Shown in pieces: positions 54,118 to 63,500 of a stretch of DNA of 64,000 bases (the stretch's first letter is position 1; each line of letters opens with the position of its first letter). The stretch covers positions 62,001 through 126,000 of the forward strand of contig MUGG01000119.1 of assembly GCA_002148405.1 (NCBI GenBank), read 5' to 3'. Under the pieces are notes generated by a model, which saw only the letters and a list, made by a program, of their open reading frames with translations, did no database searches and was not told the origin of the DNA. This DNA is from Alkalinema sp. CACIAM 70d (GTDB taxonomy: Bacteria; Cyanobacteriota; Cyanobacteriia; Leptolyngbyales; Leptolyngbyaceae). Position numbers and translations under genes: made by a program.

Positions 54118-57100
54118 CTAGTCCTGTCGCAATTTTGCGAGACAATTTTCCACAGTCCTGCCCAGTTGCACCTCACTGCCTGTCGAAATTGCAGACACCA
54201 GCTTGACTGTGCCGTCGGGTTCCCGTTGCCAGCCCTGGGCCTGCACGATCGGGGATGGGTGGGGCAGAACGGGCCAGACAACCCGATCGAGGATGACTGC
54301 TGGGCGATCGGCGGATGCATCGGGCAGAGGAACCCACGGGGCCATCCCCACGGGGCTTTCCAAGGGGTGCTCGGGGCTGATGGGAATGCCGCCGCGACCA
54401 CTGGCCACAAAGGAACTTCTCATGCTGCTGGCCGTATTCTGGCTAGGCTGGCAATCCTGGGAAATTTTTTGGGATGGATCGGTCAGATTTGTCGGTAGCG
54501 TTGTGAGTCCTCGGTTGGGATCGATATTCAGGGTATTTAGCGTCACTGTCCCATTGAGGCCAAATTGGGAACTGGCGGTAATGTCGCTGAAGGCGGTCAA
54601 GCGAGGCTGGAAGGCTAGACCATAGATAGCATTGGCAGTGATCGTGATATTTCCTCCGTTGCCTGTAAAAGCATTGGCCCGAATGTCGCTATTTTCTCGC
54701 AGCACACCCAGAATGAATGGGGCATTGATATTAATGTTTCCCCCATTGCCTCCTGCTTGAATGGTGCCTGCGCTCGTCAAAATATTGCTGTTATCGCGCA
54801 ATAGAAGTAAATTTCGCACATTAAGTTTAATATTTGCACCATTGCCTGAAACAGATCCAGCGCCAATTTCACTGTTATTAATCAGTCGAATGGTATCCGC
54901 TGTAATTTCTAAATTTCCTGCTTGGCCACGACTCAAGTTGCTAGTACTGATTCCTGCTCCATTCGTGACGTTGAGAGACTTCGTCTGAATCCGGATATCT
55001 CCCCCCTGTCCCTTGCCTATACGCGCTACTTGACTGGTAATCCCACTGCTAAATGCTCCATTCGCAGTCGTGCCATTGAGATCGATCATATCCGCAGTGA
55101 TATTAATTTTTCCCGCATCTCCCACCCCAGCTGTCCCTGTACTCACCGTTGCGCCATGGTTGACCGTCAATGAACCTGTATCAACCACGATCGTTCCCCC
55201 TCGCCCGATCGCGCCGGGAGCCACCACACTCGCAATGCTTCCCCCCGAATCAGGCGCAGTTCCATCCAGAACAATTGTGTGGGCTTTCACCTGCACATTT
55301 CCCGCTGGCCCATTGCCAAAGGTGCTAGCGGCAACCGTTCCGCCTTGGGTGATGGTTAATGCAGTAGCTTCGATCGTGACATTGCCCCCTTGACCCTGAC
55401 CCGTACGCCCTACCTCACTGGAAATGGTCGTTGCAAATTGGCCATCCGGAGTGACGCCATCTACACTGATTCGATCGCTAATAATGTCAACATTTCCCGC
55501 ATTGCCCTTCCCAAACGTTTTGGCCGAAATGACGGCTCCCTGGGTCATCCGCAGTATCCCCGTCCGCACGGTAATATCCCCACCCTCACCCACTCCCGTC
55601 TCATTCACTGCACTAAAAATTCCGCTACTGGCGTTTCCACTCGGAGTTGTGCCCTCTAAAACAAGGGTTTTGGCCGTCACTTGTACATTTCCCGCATTGC
55701 CAATGCCAAAGGTGCTCGCAGAAATATTCGCCCCATTGGTCGCAATCAGGGAATCTGTATCAACCGTAATATTGCCCCCCTGTCCCTTCACATTTGTAAT
55801 GACTTGACTGGCAATGCCCGTAGGTGATTGGTTCTTTGGCGTACTACCATCGAGAAGAATCGCCTTTGCAGTCACCTGCACATCCCCCGCGATCCCATTG
55901 CCAAAATTGCTGGAAAGAATTGTCGATCCCTGAGCCATTGTCAGTAAATTGGTCTTGACAATAACATCTCCTCCCCGTGCATTCCCTGTTGAGTCCAGTG
56001 TAATGCTACCAATCCCACTACCTGTATCACCGGGTGAAACTCCAGCAAGCGTGATGCTATTTGCAGTCACCTGAACTTTACCCGCATTGCCGCCCCCTGT
56101 CGTTCGGGTCGCAATGTTAGAACCATCGAAGGCTTGAACATTCCTTGCAGTGATGTAGATGTCTCCTCCTTGCCCGATCGCTCCCCTGGGAACTTCATTG
56201 GCGATCGCGGCTCCTTGGGTCAGTTGTAGATTTTCTTGGGCATTGACTGTAATGTTTCCTGCTCGGTTATTGGCTGCATTATCATTTCCTCTGAGGATAC
56301 CTGAAATTAGAAAACTTTTATTTAAAACAATATTCTGCCCAGTTAGTTGAATTCCACCCCCACCCTGACTTGCTGCCACATTCAAAACTGACTCATTGTT
56401 TAACGTGATATTCTGCTGGGCTGTATTGATGGGTCGGATGAGATTCAGACGATCGAGATTCAGACTAAGATCTACGGCACCCATTGATCCGATGCTGACT
56501 AACTGAATCTGGTGCCCCGGTGCAAAAATCAACGAACCCTCCAGTGTGATATTACCGCCGATCAGTGCAAAATCTGTAAATCGACTATTGACCTGTGAAC
56601 TAATTCGCATCCTTGAGCGAATCTCTCCCGGAGTCTGTCCCATTTGCACGCCGATCGGAATGCTGAGGGTCAGTAAGGGCGCTGGGTCAGCAGTCCGCAA
56701 AACAGTGCCATCGGCAAATTGTAGGCGATCGCCCGTCGTGGCTAAAAATGAACCGCCAATGTTCACCGCAGCCCGAGGGCCAAAAATAATGCCGTTGGGA
56801 TTGAGTAGGAAAACATTGGCTGGATTGTTAGTGGCGATCGTTCCGTTAATGGTAGAAATAAACGGTTCTCCCACGCCCGTTACCCGCACAATCACATTCC
56901 GAATAGTCGGAGCCGTTACAAACCCGGCAACATCACGATTCGGCAAAGAAAATTCCCGAAAACTGTGAAATAAATTCGTTCCTCGAATAGTGCCATTGGT
57001 AATCACACAATTTCCGGTGCAGGGCGCGATCGTGGAGCCATTGACCTGCGTTCCCAGGGTTGCATCTCCCCCAATCTGCGCCCACCCAGCCCTAGGCAAG

Positions 57101-57198
57101 CTCATCAGACCCAGCAGCAGACATCCACTGAACAGCCTCAAGCTGCTTGGAAGCGGTTGCCTCGAAAGATACTGTCGCCACTGCTGTAGATTCACCAT
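54118..57198 (-). CDS. Two-partner-secretion exoprotein, filamentous-haemagglutinin N-terminal domain
   Basis: A 1026-residue secreted protein. A signal peptide (residues 1-40, ending RAGWAQ) precedes the TPS docking domain (TNLFHSFREFSLP, FLLNPNGIIFGPRAAVNIGG). A Cys pair (APCTGNCVI) sits in the TPS domain. About 700 residues of beta-helix follow, with recurring GQGGNITV/GNAGNVQVTA units. The C-terminal region (SSFVASGRGGIPISPE, VQAQGWQREPDGTVKLV) is shared with the exoprotein at 35471-38212. It is the first gene of the sigma/CHAT block on the same strand. It may be the surface effector or proteolytic substrate of the CHAT proteins. No TpsB pore gene is adjacent. Confidence 0.93.
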   Translation of the reverse strand: MVNLQQWRQYLSRQPLPSSLRLFSGCLLLGLMSLPRAGWAQIGGDATLGTQVNGSTIAPCTGNCVITNGTIRGTNLFHSFREFSLPNRDVAGFVTAPTIRNVIVRVTGVGEPFISTINGTIATNNPANVFLLNPNGIIFGPRAAVNIGGSFLATTGDRLQFADGTVLRTADPAPLLTLSIPIGVQMGQTPGEIRSRMRISSQVNSRFTDFALIGGNITLEGSLIFAPGHQIQLVSIGSMGAVDLSLNLDRLNLIRPINTAQQNITLNNESVLNVAASQGGGGIQLTGQNIVLNKSFLISGILRGNDNAANNRAGNITVNAQENLQLTQGAAIANEVPRGAIGQGGDIYITARNVQAFDGSNIATRTTGGGNAGKVQVTANSITLAGVSPGDTGSGIGSITLDSTGNARGGDVIVKTNLLTMAQGSTILSSNFGNGIAGDVQVTAKAILLDGSTPKNQSPTGIASQVITNVKGQGGNITVDTDSLIATNGANISASTFGIGNAGNVQVTAKTLVLEGTTPSGNASSGIFSAVNETGVGEGGDITVRTGILRMTQGAVISAKTFGKGNAGNVDIISDRISVDGVTPDGQFATTISSEVGRTGQGQGGNVTIEATALTITQGGTVAASTFGNGPAGNVQVKAHTIVLDGTAPDSGGSIASVVAPGAIGRGGTIVVDTGSLTVNHGATVSTGTAGVGDAGKINITADMIDLNGTTANGAFSSGITSQVARIGKGQGGDIRIQTKSLNVTNGAGISTSNLSRGQAGNLEITADTIRLINNSEIGAGSVSGNGANIKLNVRNLLLLRDNSNILTSAGTIQAGGNGGNININAPFILGVLRENSDIRANAFTGNGGNITITANAIYGLAFQPRLTAFSDITASSQFGLNGTVTLNTLNIDPNRGLTTLPTNLTDPSQKISQDCQPSQNTASSMRSSFVASGRGGIPISPEHPLESPVGMAPWVPLPDASADRPAVILDRVVWPVLPHPSPIVQAQGWQREPDGTVKLVSAISTGSEVQLGRTVENCLAKLRQD

Positions 57199-57322
57199 AG
57201 TTCAGCCAATATTACACAGGTAGGCGCGGTTGATCACCCACAGCCTACCAAACATACAAACCACAATACAAGGCATCACATCAAACAAAACATCAATCAC
57301 AAGCAATCGTGGCGATCCATCA

Positions 57323-57736
57323 TTACGATTGTTTCAAACGATGATACGCAAAGGTTCCTCGTATTGCATTGATAAAGGCACAAATCAAGAGAATTGTGAC
57401 GAAAATTCCTGCCCCAAACTTTGGCCCTAATGCCATCTGCATATACACTCGCTCGATGCAATACACAATCAATCCAGCCACTGCAGCCACCCGTGACATT
57501 CGGTAAATACCCAAGGCAATAACGGCAAACAAAGCTGCATCAATTAATGACCAAGCATTGATCGGAATTCCTGCAGGTAGAATCTTCAACATAGAAGCGA
57601 GGGCCACGATCGTGGTCATCCCCGTGACAAAGCAAGCGGCCCAGGTTCCTTGATGGGCAACTGCTTGGGCATCCCCCAGTGTTTCGATCGGAGGGAAGAA
57701 ATTATTCTTTTTGCTAGGCTTAGATTTAGAGTTCAT
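57323..57736 (-). CDS. Small four-helix membrane protein, function unknown
   Basis: A 137-residue integral membrane protein with four predicted helices (about residues 32-53, 62-80, 86-103, 108-128). A short polar N-terminus is rich in Lys/Ser (MNSKSKPSKKNNFFPP), followed by ETLGDAQAVAHQGTWAACF. It resembles small uncharacterised membrane proteins of several bacteria; no domain name is claimed. The AAGAGG ribosome site lies 8 bp before ATG 57736. Immediately upstream is a 15-bp tandem repeat array (57761-57830). The gene follows the lanthipeptide exporter on the same strand (255 bp gap) and precedes nothing obviously related, so its link to the cluster is uncertain. Confidence 0.7.
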   Translation of the reverse strand: MNSKSKPSKKNNFFPPIETLGDAQAVAHQGTWAACFVTGMTTIVALASMLKILPAGIPINAWSLIDAALFAVIALGIYRMSRVAAVAGLIVYCIERVYMQMALGPKFGAGIFVTILLICAFINAIRGTFAYHRLKQS

Positions 57737-57760
57737 AGTGTACCTCTTGAAAGGAGATGG

Positions 57761-57830
57761 ACTGGTTTCAACTGGACTGGTTTCAACTGGACTGGTTTCA
57801 ACTGAATTGGTTTCGACTGAATTGGTTTCA
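57761..57830. repeat. Tandem 15-bp repeat, about 4.7 copies
   Basis: ACTGGTTTCAACTGG at 57761 and 57776, ACTGGTTTCAACTGA at 57791, ATTGGTTTCGACTGA at 57806, and a partial unit at 57821. There are no spacers between units, so it is not a CRISPR. The array lies 25-95 bp upstream of the membrane-protein start, in its promoter or leader. Confidence 0.9.
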
Positions 57831-57990
57831 AAGGTGCTGCCATCGCATATTAGATCACTCTTTCTAGCGTTCTATAACTTATGCTCAAGTAGCCGCAAAT
57901 CCTCTAGAGAACCAAGATGAGCCGAATATTCAGTCACCTAATCTCTGATAGGGTCAGAAATTGAGGCTTATTCAGAGAGGGGAAGTTCAA

Positions 57991-60303
57991 TCAACAGGTT
58001 GATTCCTGCACAGGTTGATTCCTTGTGAGAGGCTCGATTTCGGAACTATGAACCAACGCTGCATAATGCCCCTGCTGCGCCAAAAGTTGCCTATGGGTTC
58101 CCTGTTCCACGATCGCCCCTTGATCGATCACCAAAATTAAATCAGCATTGCGAATTGTACTGAGCCGATGGGCAATGACAATGCGCGTACAGGTCAACTG
58201 GCTTAAATTTTTCTCGACCCAACTTTCCGTTAGGCCATCCAGATGACTCGTCGCTTCGTCTAGCAGTAAAATCGCGGGCTGGTGCGCAATGGCGCGGGCG
58301 ATCGCGAGCCGTTGGCGCTGCCCCCCAGATAATCCTGTCCCTCCCTCCGCCACACGGGTTTCATAGCCCATGGGCAATCGTAAAATTTCATCATGGAGCA
58401 TAGCTAATTGAGCCGCTTGCTGTACCTGCGCCAAGGGGAGATTGGGATGATTCACCGCAATATTGTGGCGAATCGATCCACTGAATAAAAACGGTTCCTG
58501 GAGCACAACCCCAAACTGACGGCGCAAACTCCGCCAATTCAACTCTGCCAGGGGGATGCCATCATAGAGAATTTCACCGCTAGTGGGCACGTATAGACCC
58601 AAGAGCAATTTTGCTAGGGTGCTTTTGCCTGATCCCGATCGACCTACTAACGCAATTTTTTGCCCTGGTTGAATGGTGATGGAAATGCCTTGTAAGACCC
58701 AGGGAGCCTGGGGATTATAGCGAAAACTGACCTGCTTCAACTCAATCTGTCCGGTTAGGGGGGGCGCAAGTTGTCCTTCCTGGCAATCCTGCTCCGGCTG
58801 AGCCGTCCAAACATCCTGTAATCGATCGAGGTGCGCGCCCACTAGTTGCAACCGTTGGGCATTGGAGATTAGGGAAGACAATGGCATCAAAAAAGCTGCT
58901 GCGATCGCATTGAGCGCGAGCATCATCCCTAAACTCATCATATGACTCAACACTAATTGAGCACCCAACCACAATAGGATGAGAGGGGATAACGTCCGTA
59001 GACACAACATTGCAGTATCCACGATCGTAGCTAAATGATTACGTTGCAGGGATACATTGAGTTGCTTGTAAAATAACGTAGACCAGTGATCAAAGGCTCG
59101 ATCCTCTGCACCGCAGGCTTTCAGGGTTTGGATGCCACTCAACACTTCCACCAGATAGCCCTGGGACTCTGCCTGTGCCCAGAGATCCCGTTGGGTTAGG
59201 TCATGCATCGATCGTGTCGTTCCCCAAATCACCCCCACCTGCAACAGCCCCAAGAACAAAACGAGTCCTCCAAACCATGGCGACTGTACCAGCAACACCA
59301 GCAAATAGCCCAGGACAAATAGCCCATCGAGAACGATCGATAACGTTTGGCTGGTCAAGGTCTCACGGATAATTGCATTACTACTGAGGCGCATTAGTAA
59401 GTCGCCGGTGGTGCGCTGTTCAAAAAAGCGAAAGGGTAAGGTTAGGAGATGCTCAAAAAATCCCAGCATTATTTTGATGTCAATGCGCGCCTGTAAGTAG
59501 ATCAGCAGGGCTCCCCGTAAATAGCTCGTAATCAACTGTGTTAACAGCAAAATCACCATCCCGATCGCCAAAATTGGCATCATGCTGGTTAGCTGAAGCG
59601 GCAATATTCGATCGATTAATAGTTGGGTCAGAATCGGCAGTGCTAGCCCTAAGCCTTGTAACAACAGTGAAGTCGCTACAATTTGTAGCCACAGCCCTGG
59701 TGTATGGAGCAAATACTGCCCTAAGTAGTCCTGCCATCGCATCAATGGCTGCTGGGACTGCGCAGTAAACTGGCTGCCCGGTTCTAAGGTCATGACCACC
59801 CCAGTAAAAGCCGCCGCAAATTCCGTAGCGGTTAACCGACAGCGCCCGCTACCCGGATCGATAATGTCAATCCGTTGAGGTGTCCAGCGTTCAACCACAA
59901 CAAAGTGTTGAAAATTCCAATGGGCGATCGCCGGTAGGGGCACATAGCGAAAATCATGCAGGCTCTGTACCGAATAGGCTTTGACGCGCAGTCCATAATG
60001 TCGAGCCGCTTGGACGATCGTTTCTGCGGTCACTCCATCTCGATCGACTCCGATGAACTCTCTACATTCACTGACCTGGGTTTGTCTGCCATAGTAACTG
60101 AGAATCATCGCTAGACAGGCTGCACCACATTCAACGGCGTTTAACTGAAGCCGCACAGGGACTCGTGGTGGATGTCGGCGCAATCTATCGCGGAGTCGGC
60201 GAAATGCTCCTGGAAGCCACGCCAGCCTTACAGTCTGGCTTTGAGGTGTGTGGTTTTGACGGGTGTGGCTGCGATGGTTTTGAAGGGGCTTGAAAGTGCT
60301 CAT
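57991..60303 (-). CDS. Peptidase-containing ABC transporter (C39 peptidase; LanT-like)
   Basis: A 770-residue bifunctional exporter that cuts the leader from a peptide and exports it. The N-terminal C39 peptidase has the catalytic Cys in NAVECGAACLAMILSYYG, His in IAHWNFQHFVVVE and Asp in IDIIDPGSG. A six-helix membrane domain covers about residues 205-470. The ATPase domain has Walker A GRSGSGKST, signature LSGGQRQRLAIARA, Walker B ILLLDEATSHLD and IAHRLSTIRNADL. Double-glycine-type or similar leaders are its usual substrates. ATG 60303 overlaps the HlyD-like frame by 119 bp and has no ribosome site. A later start before VPVRLQLNAVE is possible, since the first 45 residues (Arg/Gln/His-rich) are not conserved. 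Downstream partner of the LanM gene. Confidence 0.93.
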   Translation of the reverse strand: MSTFKPLQNHRSHTRQNHTPQSQTVRLAWLPGAFRRLRDRLRRHPPRVPVRLQLNAVECGAACLAMILSYYGRQTQVSECREFIGVDRDGVTAETIVQAARHYGLRVKAYSVQSLHDFRYVPLPAIAHWNFQHFVVVERWTPQRIDIIDPGSGRCRLTATEFAAAFTGVVMTLEPGSQFTAQSQQPLMRWQDYLGQYLLHTPGLWLQIVATSLLLQGLGLALPILTQLLIDRILPLQLTSMMPILAIGMVILLLTQLITSYLRGALLIYLQARIDIKIMLGFFEHLLTLPFRFFEQRTTGDLLMRLSSNAIIRETLTSQTLSIVLDGLFVLGYLLVLLVQSPWFGGLVLFLGLLQVGVIWGTTRSMHDLTQRDLWAQAESQGYLVEVLSGIQTLKACGAEDRAFDHWSTLFYKQLNVSLQRNHLATIVDTAMLCLRTLSPLILLWLGAQLVLSHMMSLGMMLALNAIAAAFLMPLSSLISNAQRLQLVGAHLDRLQDVWTAQPEQDCQEGQLAPPLTGQIELKQVSFRYNPQAPWVLQGISITIQPGQKIALVGRSGSGKSTLAKLLLGLYVPTSGEILYDGIPLAELNWRSLRRQFGVVLQEPFLFSGSIRHNIAVNHPNLPLAQVQQAAQLAMLHDEILRLPMGYETRVAEGGTGLSGGQRQRLAIARAIAHQPAILLLDEATSHLDGLTESWVEKNLSQLTCTRIVIAHRLSTIRNADLILVIDQGAIVEQGTHRQLLAQQGHYAALVHSSEIEPLTRNQPVQESTC

Positions 60304-60529
60304 GATTTAGATAGACCGGAAGTTTAGTTAGCCAAGCGATCGTGCTACTGATACCCAACACACCTAATAACGCCCAGAGATAAGTAAAGGTACGCGGTGA
60401 AACTATGCGGGGCAATACGGTTGTCTCTTGGCCAGCAACATAATCACGAACGGCTTCCTCACGAAAAATAGAACGTGCAGCCTTTAGGATTGGAGCAGTG
60501 GATTGAGTGGCTTTAGGCGATCGCATCAT
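60185..60529 (-). CDS. Miniature HlyD-like membrane protein of the lanthipeptide cluster
   Basis: A 114-residue frame beginning MMRSPKATQSTAPILKAARS. It continues with FREEAVRDYVAGQETTVLPR, SPRTFTYLWALLGVLGI and one membrane helix (about residues 47-68, ending TKLPVYL). This matches the N-terminal anchor of HlyD-family proteins in cyanobacterial bacteriocin export clusters, but the long periplasmic coiled coil and lipoyl-type domain are absent. The tail is a Ser/Pro/Lys/His repeat (SKPSQPHPSKPHTSKP). Its ATG overlaps the LanM stop as ATGA, so it is certainly positioned for coupled translation. Its last 119 bp overlap the exporter gene. Either a true mini-protein or a remnant of a full HlyD; both are possible. 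Confidence 0.7.
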   Translation of the reverse strand: MMRSPKATQSTAPILKAARSIFREEAVRDYVAGQETTVLPRIVSPRTFTYLWALLGVLGISSTIAWLTKLPVYLNHEHFQAPSKPSQPHPSKPHTSKPDCKAGVASRSISPTPR

Positions 60530-63500
60530 CGGCTCCTTTGCAACGGCACGATCGACGGAACGGGCAATGGGTCTATAGCGGCGGGTTTTGGGGGTGCCAG
60601 CACCAAGATGGAGGGAACTTGACTGGGGGCCGCTAGACGCAGCAACCCGTAGCCAATGCCCGCTAACCCTGTCATTAATCCTGGGGATTCCACGCCTAAG
60701 GGTATGCCACACTGCCAACCCTGGTATTGAATGCTGTCTAGAATCTGCTCCGCTAGACGATCGATCTGAGGCTGTAACTGTGTTGTTTGCCCAGTATCCC
60801 GTGCCTGCAACAGCAAATCCAGATTGCCTAAACTGCCATGACAGAGGGAGTGATTGCCCCCAAAGCCCTGGGCTAATGTCGTGGCGATCGCTGCTTCAAT
60901 TTCTGCCTGAATCTGTCCATCATCCATCTGCGCTGCCTGAAGATGGGACAAGCACTGGAGCCGCCCTAGGCCAATTCCAGGTGCACCGTGGCACCAAGCT
61001 GTCATAAAGTTCATGCGGTCTTGTCGTCCCGTCTCTACCGAGTGGGCAAACTCTCGTAGATCCGGCCAATTCCTCCGCTCCGGTGAAAATAAATGGCGCT
61101 CATAGGCGATCGCGCCTAGGGCCGCTGTCCGAAATCGGGACTCTCCGCTCAGTGCTGCCAGTTCTAGCAAAGCCCACGCTATGCCTGCGTTGCCGTGGGA
61201 AAAGCCTGTTAAAGGTTTGGAGGTTGGACGGTGGCTGGGCCAGCCAATTCCATGGGTTTGCGGTTGGGCCATCCGAAGAAGATGATCACCACATTGAATT
61301 GCAACGTTTAAGGTTGTCTCGGAAGGCTTGCAAGCGTACAGAGATCGTAAACCACCAATGCAACCTGCAGCACCACCAATTACATCAAACACTTCATCTC
61401 GATGAATCCAGTCGGGAATGCGCTGAACAATTGTCTCGGCTTCTGTTATCAACGCAGATTGTTGCCATAGTTGCCCCAAATGCGTCAACACATAAATAAT
61501 GCCACCCCATCCACTTAATCCACCAATTTGATACATTTGCGAAGAGTACCGCTCAATTTTTCGTTGCACTGTCACTAATGTGGCTTGAGCTAACTCTGTA
61601 TAGCGGTTTTCTTGGGTGATAGCTCCCAGATAGGCCAGAAACAGCAGGACTCCCGGCAGGCCATCATACACATCCAACCCTAAGGGAGCCACCGACCAAT
61701 GGCGCTCATTGACGCAGCTTAAGCCAAGCCAAGCCACATCCTCTGTCCCCCGTAAGGCCAGCGTTTCTAAGCGATCGCCAATGGCACAGGCCGCAGTGAG
61801 TACACGATCTCGATTAAGCCCTTGCTCTGATGGTGTAAAAAGGCTGTGGACAGGGGCTTGGGGTAATTCTGGACTGGGCGACTCCAACTCCATTCCCAGG
61901 GACAGCGAAGTCAAGGAAGCTCGAATAATCCAGCGTTGTCGCACCAAATCTGATTCACTCAACTGCCGTAGCCGATCCTGCACAGATGCCAAACTGGTTT
62001 GCTCTAAAAAATCTGGAATGCGTACCCCAGAACTTGTCCAGAGATCGCGAGAATTGGGGCGTGTGGTGAACAGGGGAATGTCCCCATTGCGTAGATCTTC
62101 CTGCTCAAAGGGAATTAACTGGGCTAAATAAGGACTATGTTCAACGGCCAGCCAGAGACGATCCAGCAAACGATCGCGATCTAGGGCATTACGCAAAACA
62201 TCGGGATGGAAACTTTCCAGTAGTAACAGACCATAGGTACGGGTTGCACGTACAATGACTCGGATTGTGTCGTTCGCAAATGGTGTGAGTGGACTGGGTT
62301 CTGCTAGGAGTTCATCGCGATATTGACACAGCAATTGATAAATTTGTGTAAATCCAGTGGTAATGGCCTCTGCATAATCCGCTGCGTTGACGGGTTCTCC
62401 ATTCAGGGTGGGGCGGTTCTGCTCCTCTGACAGTTCAATGCGCTTGCGAATCAGCCGCATTTCATCGGTACCCACTCCTTCCCAATGAATTACTTCGTGG
62501 GGTGTCAATTGGCCAGCAGCAGACCCTAGACCGCTAATATCAATGCCTTCTGCTTGATTATTAGACCAAATCCGGTGGGGAAGTAGGCCAATGCCATAGA
62601 CAGAGTGATACAACGTACGATCGGCTAGCTGATCGGCTTGTTTGGCATCTGGTTCATCAATATGAGGATGAAACAACGCTTCTAAATCGAGCAAGATGGG
62701 ATATTCACCTGCTGCAATTAGGTTTTCATGGTGGAAATCAACGGCTTCCAACGCATACAGAATCGCTAAATAGCCGCCTTGACGCTGGTAAAATCGCTGA
62801 ATTTCGGCTTCTGTGCTACAGGGTTGAGCGGTGATGAATTCGACCCACCCATAGTGACCCCGATCGCAGAGATTCAATAATTTAAAGGGAGCATGATCGC
62901 CCCGTTGATTAATCCATTGCAGAAGTTCCTGAAAATGGCGATCGAGGGACAGCGATCGAGGTTTATAAACAATGGAAAAGCCAGAACTAAATTTGGCAAT
63001 CATCACATTGCGTCCCCCACGATGGCTATCTCCCGCACCACCTGTGAGTTCTGTGAGCAATCCTGGATTGTGATGGGGGGTGAATTGCGATCGTATTATT
63101 GACCAATCTGTGCAAAGGCGTTGGAGAAATTCTAAATTCACCGTTGCCCAATTCTCAATGCAAAGGGTTAATTGTCTTGCTAAGACAGGATATTCCTGTA
63201 AAAGACTGAGGGCGACATCCCGTTGCCGTAACCGTTGCGTAAAACTTTGGAAGCGTTCTTCGGAGGTTTCTCCTTGCAAAAGTCCCTGTAAACGCGCTAC
63301 GTTGAGTTCCAGTACTAATGTGCGATTGACTAACTTCAGCAATAGACTAGGAAGGTGGCCCCAGAATAGGTTTTCGATCGTCGCTGGATCAAACGGTAAC
63401 TCAGAATGGGTTTGAATGAGTGTTTGAATACCATCGTGTAAGCGATCGCGACCCTGGCGAATCAGTGGTTCAATCAGTTCCAGAAATCCTAGAGTTTTCG

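Noticed and set aside
57761..57830. Possible CRISPR because of GTTTCAA-like units
   Set aside because: The 15-bp units are directly contiguous with no spacers and no cas genes nearby.
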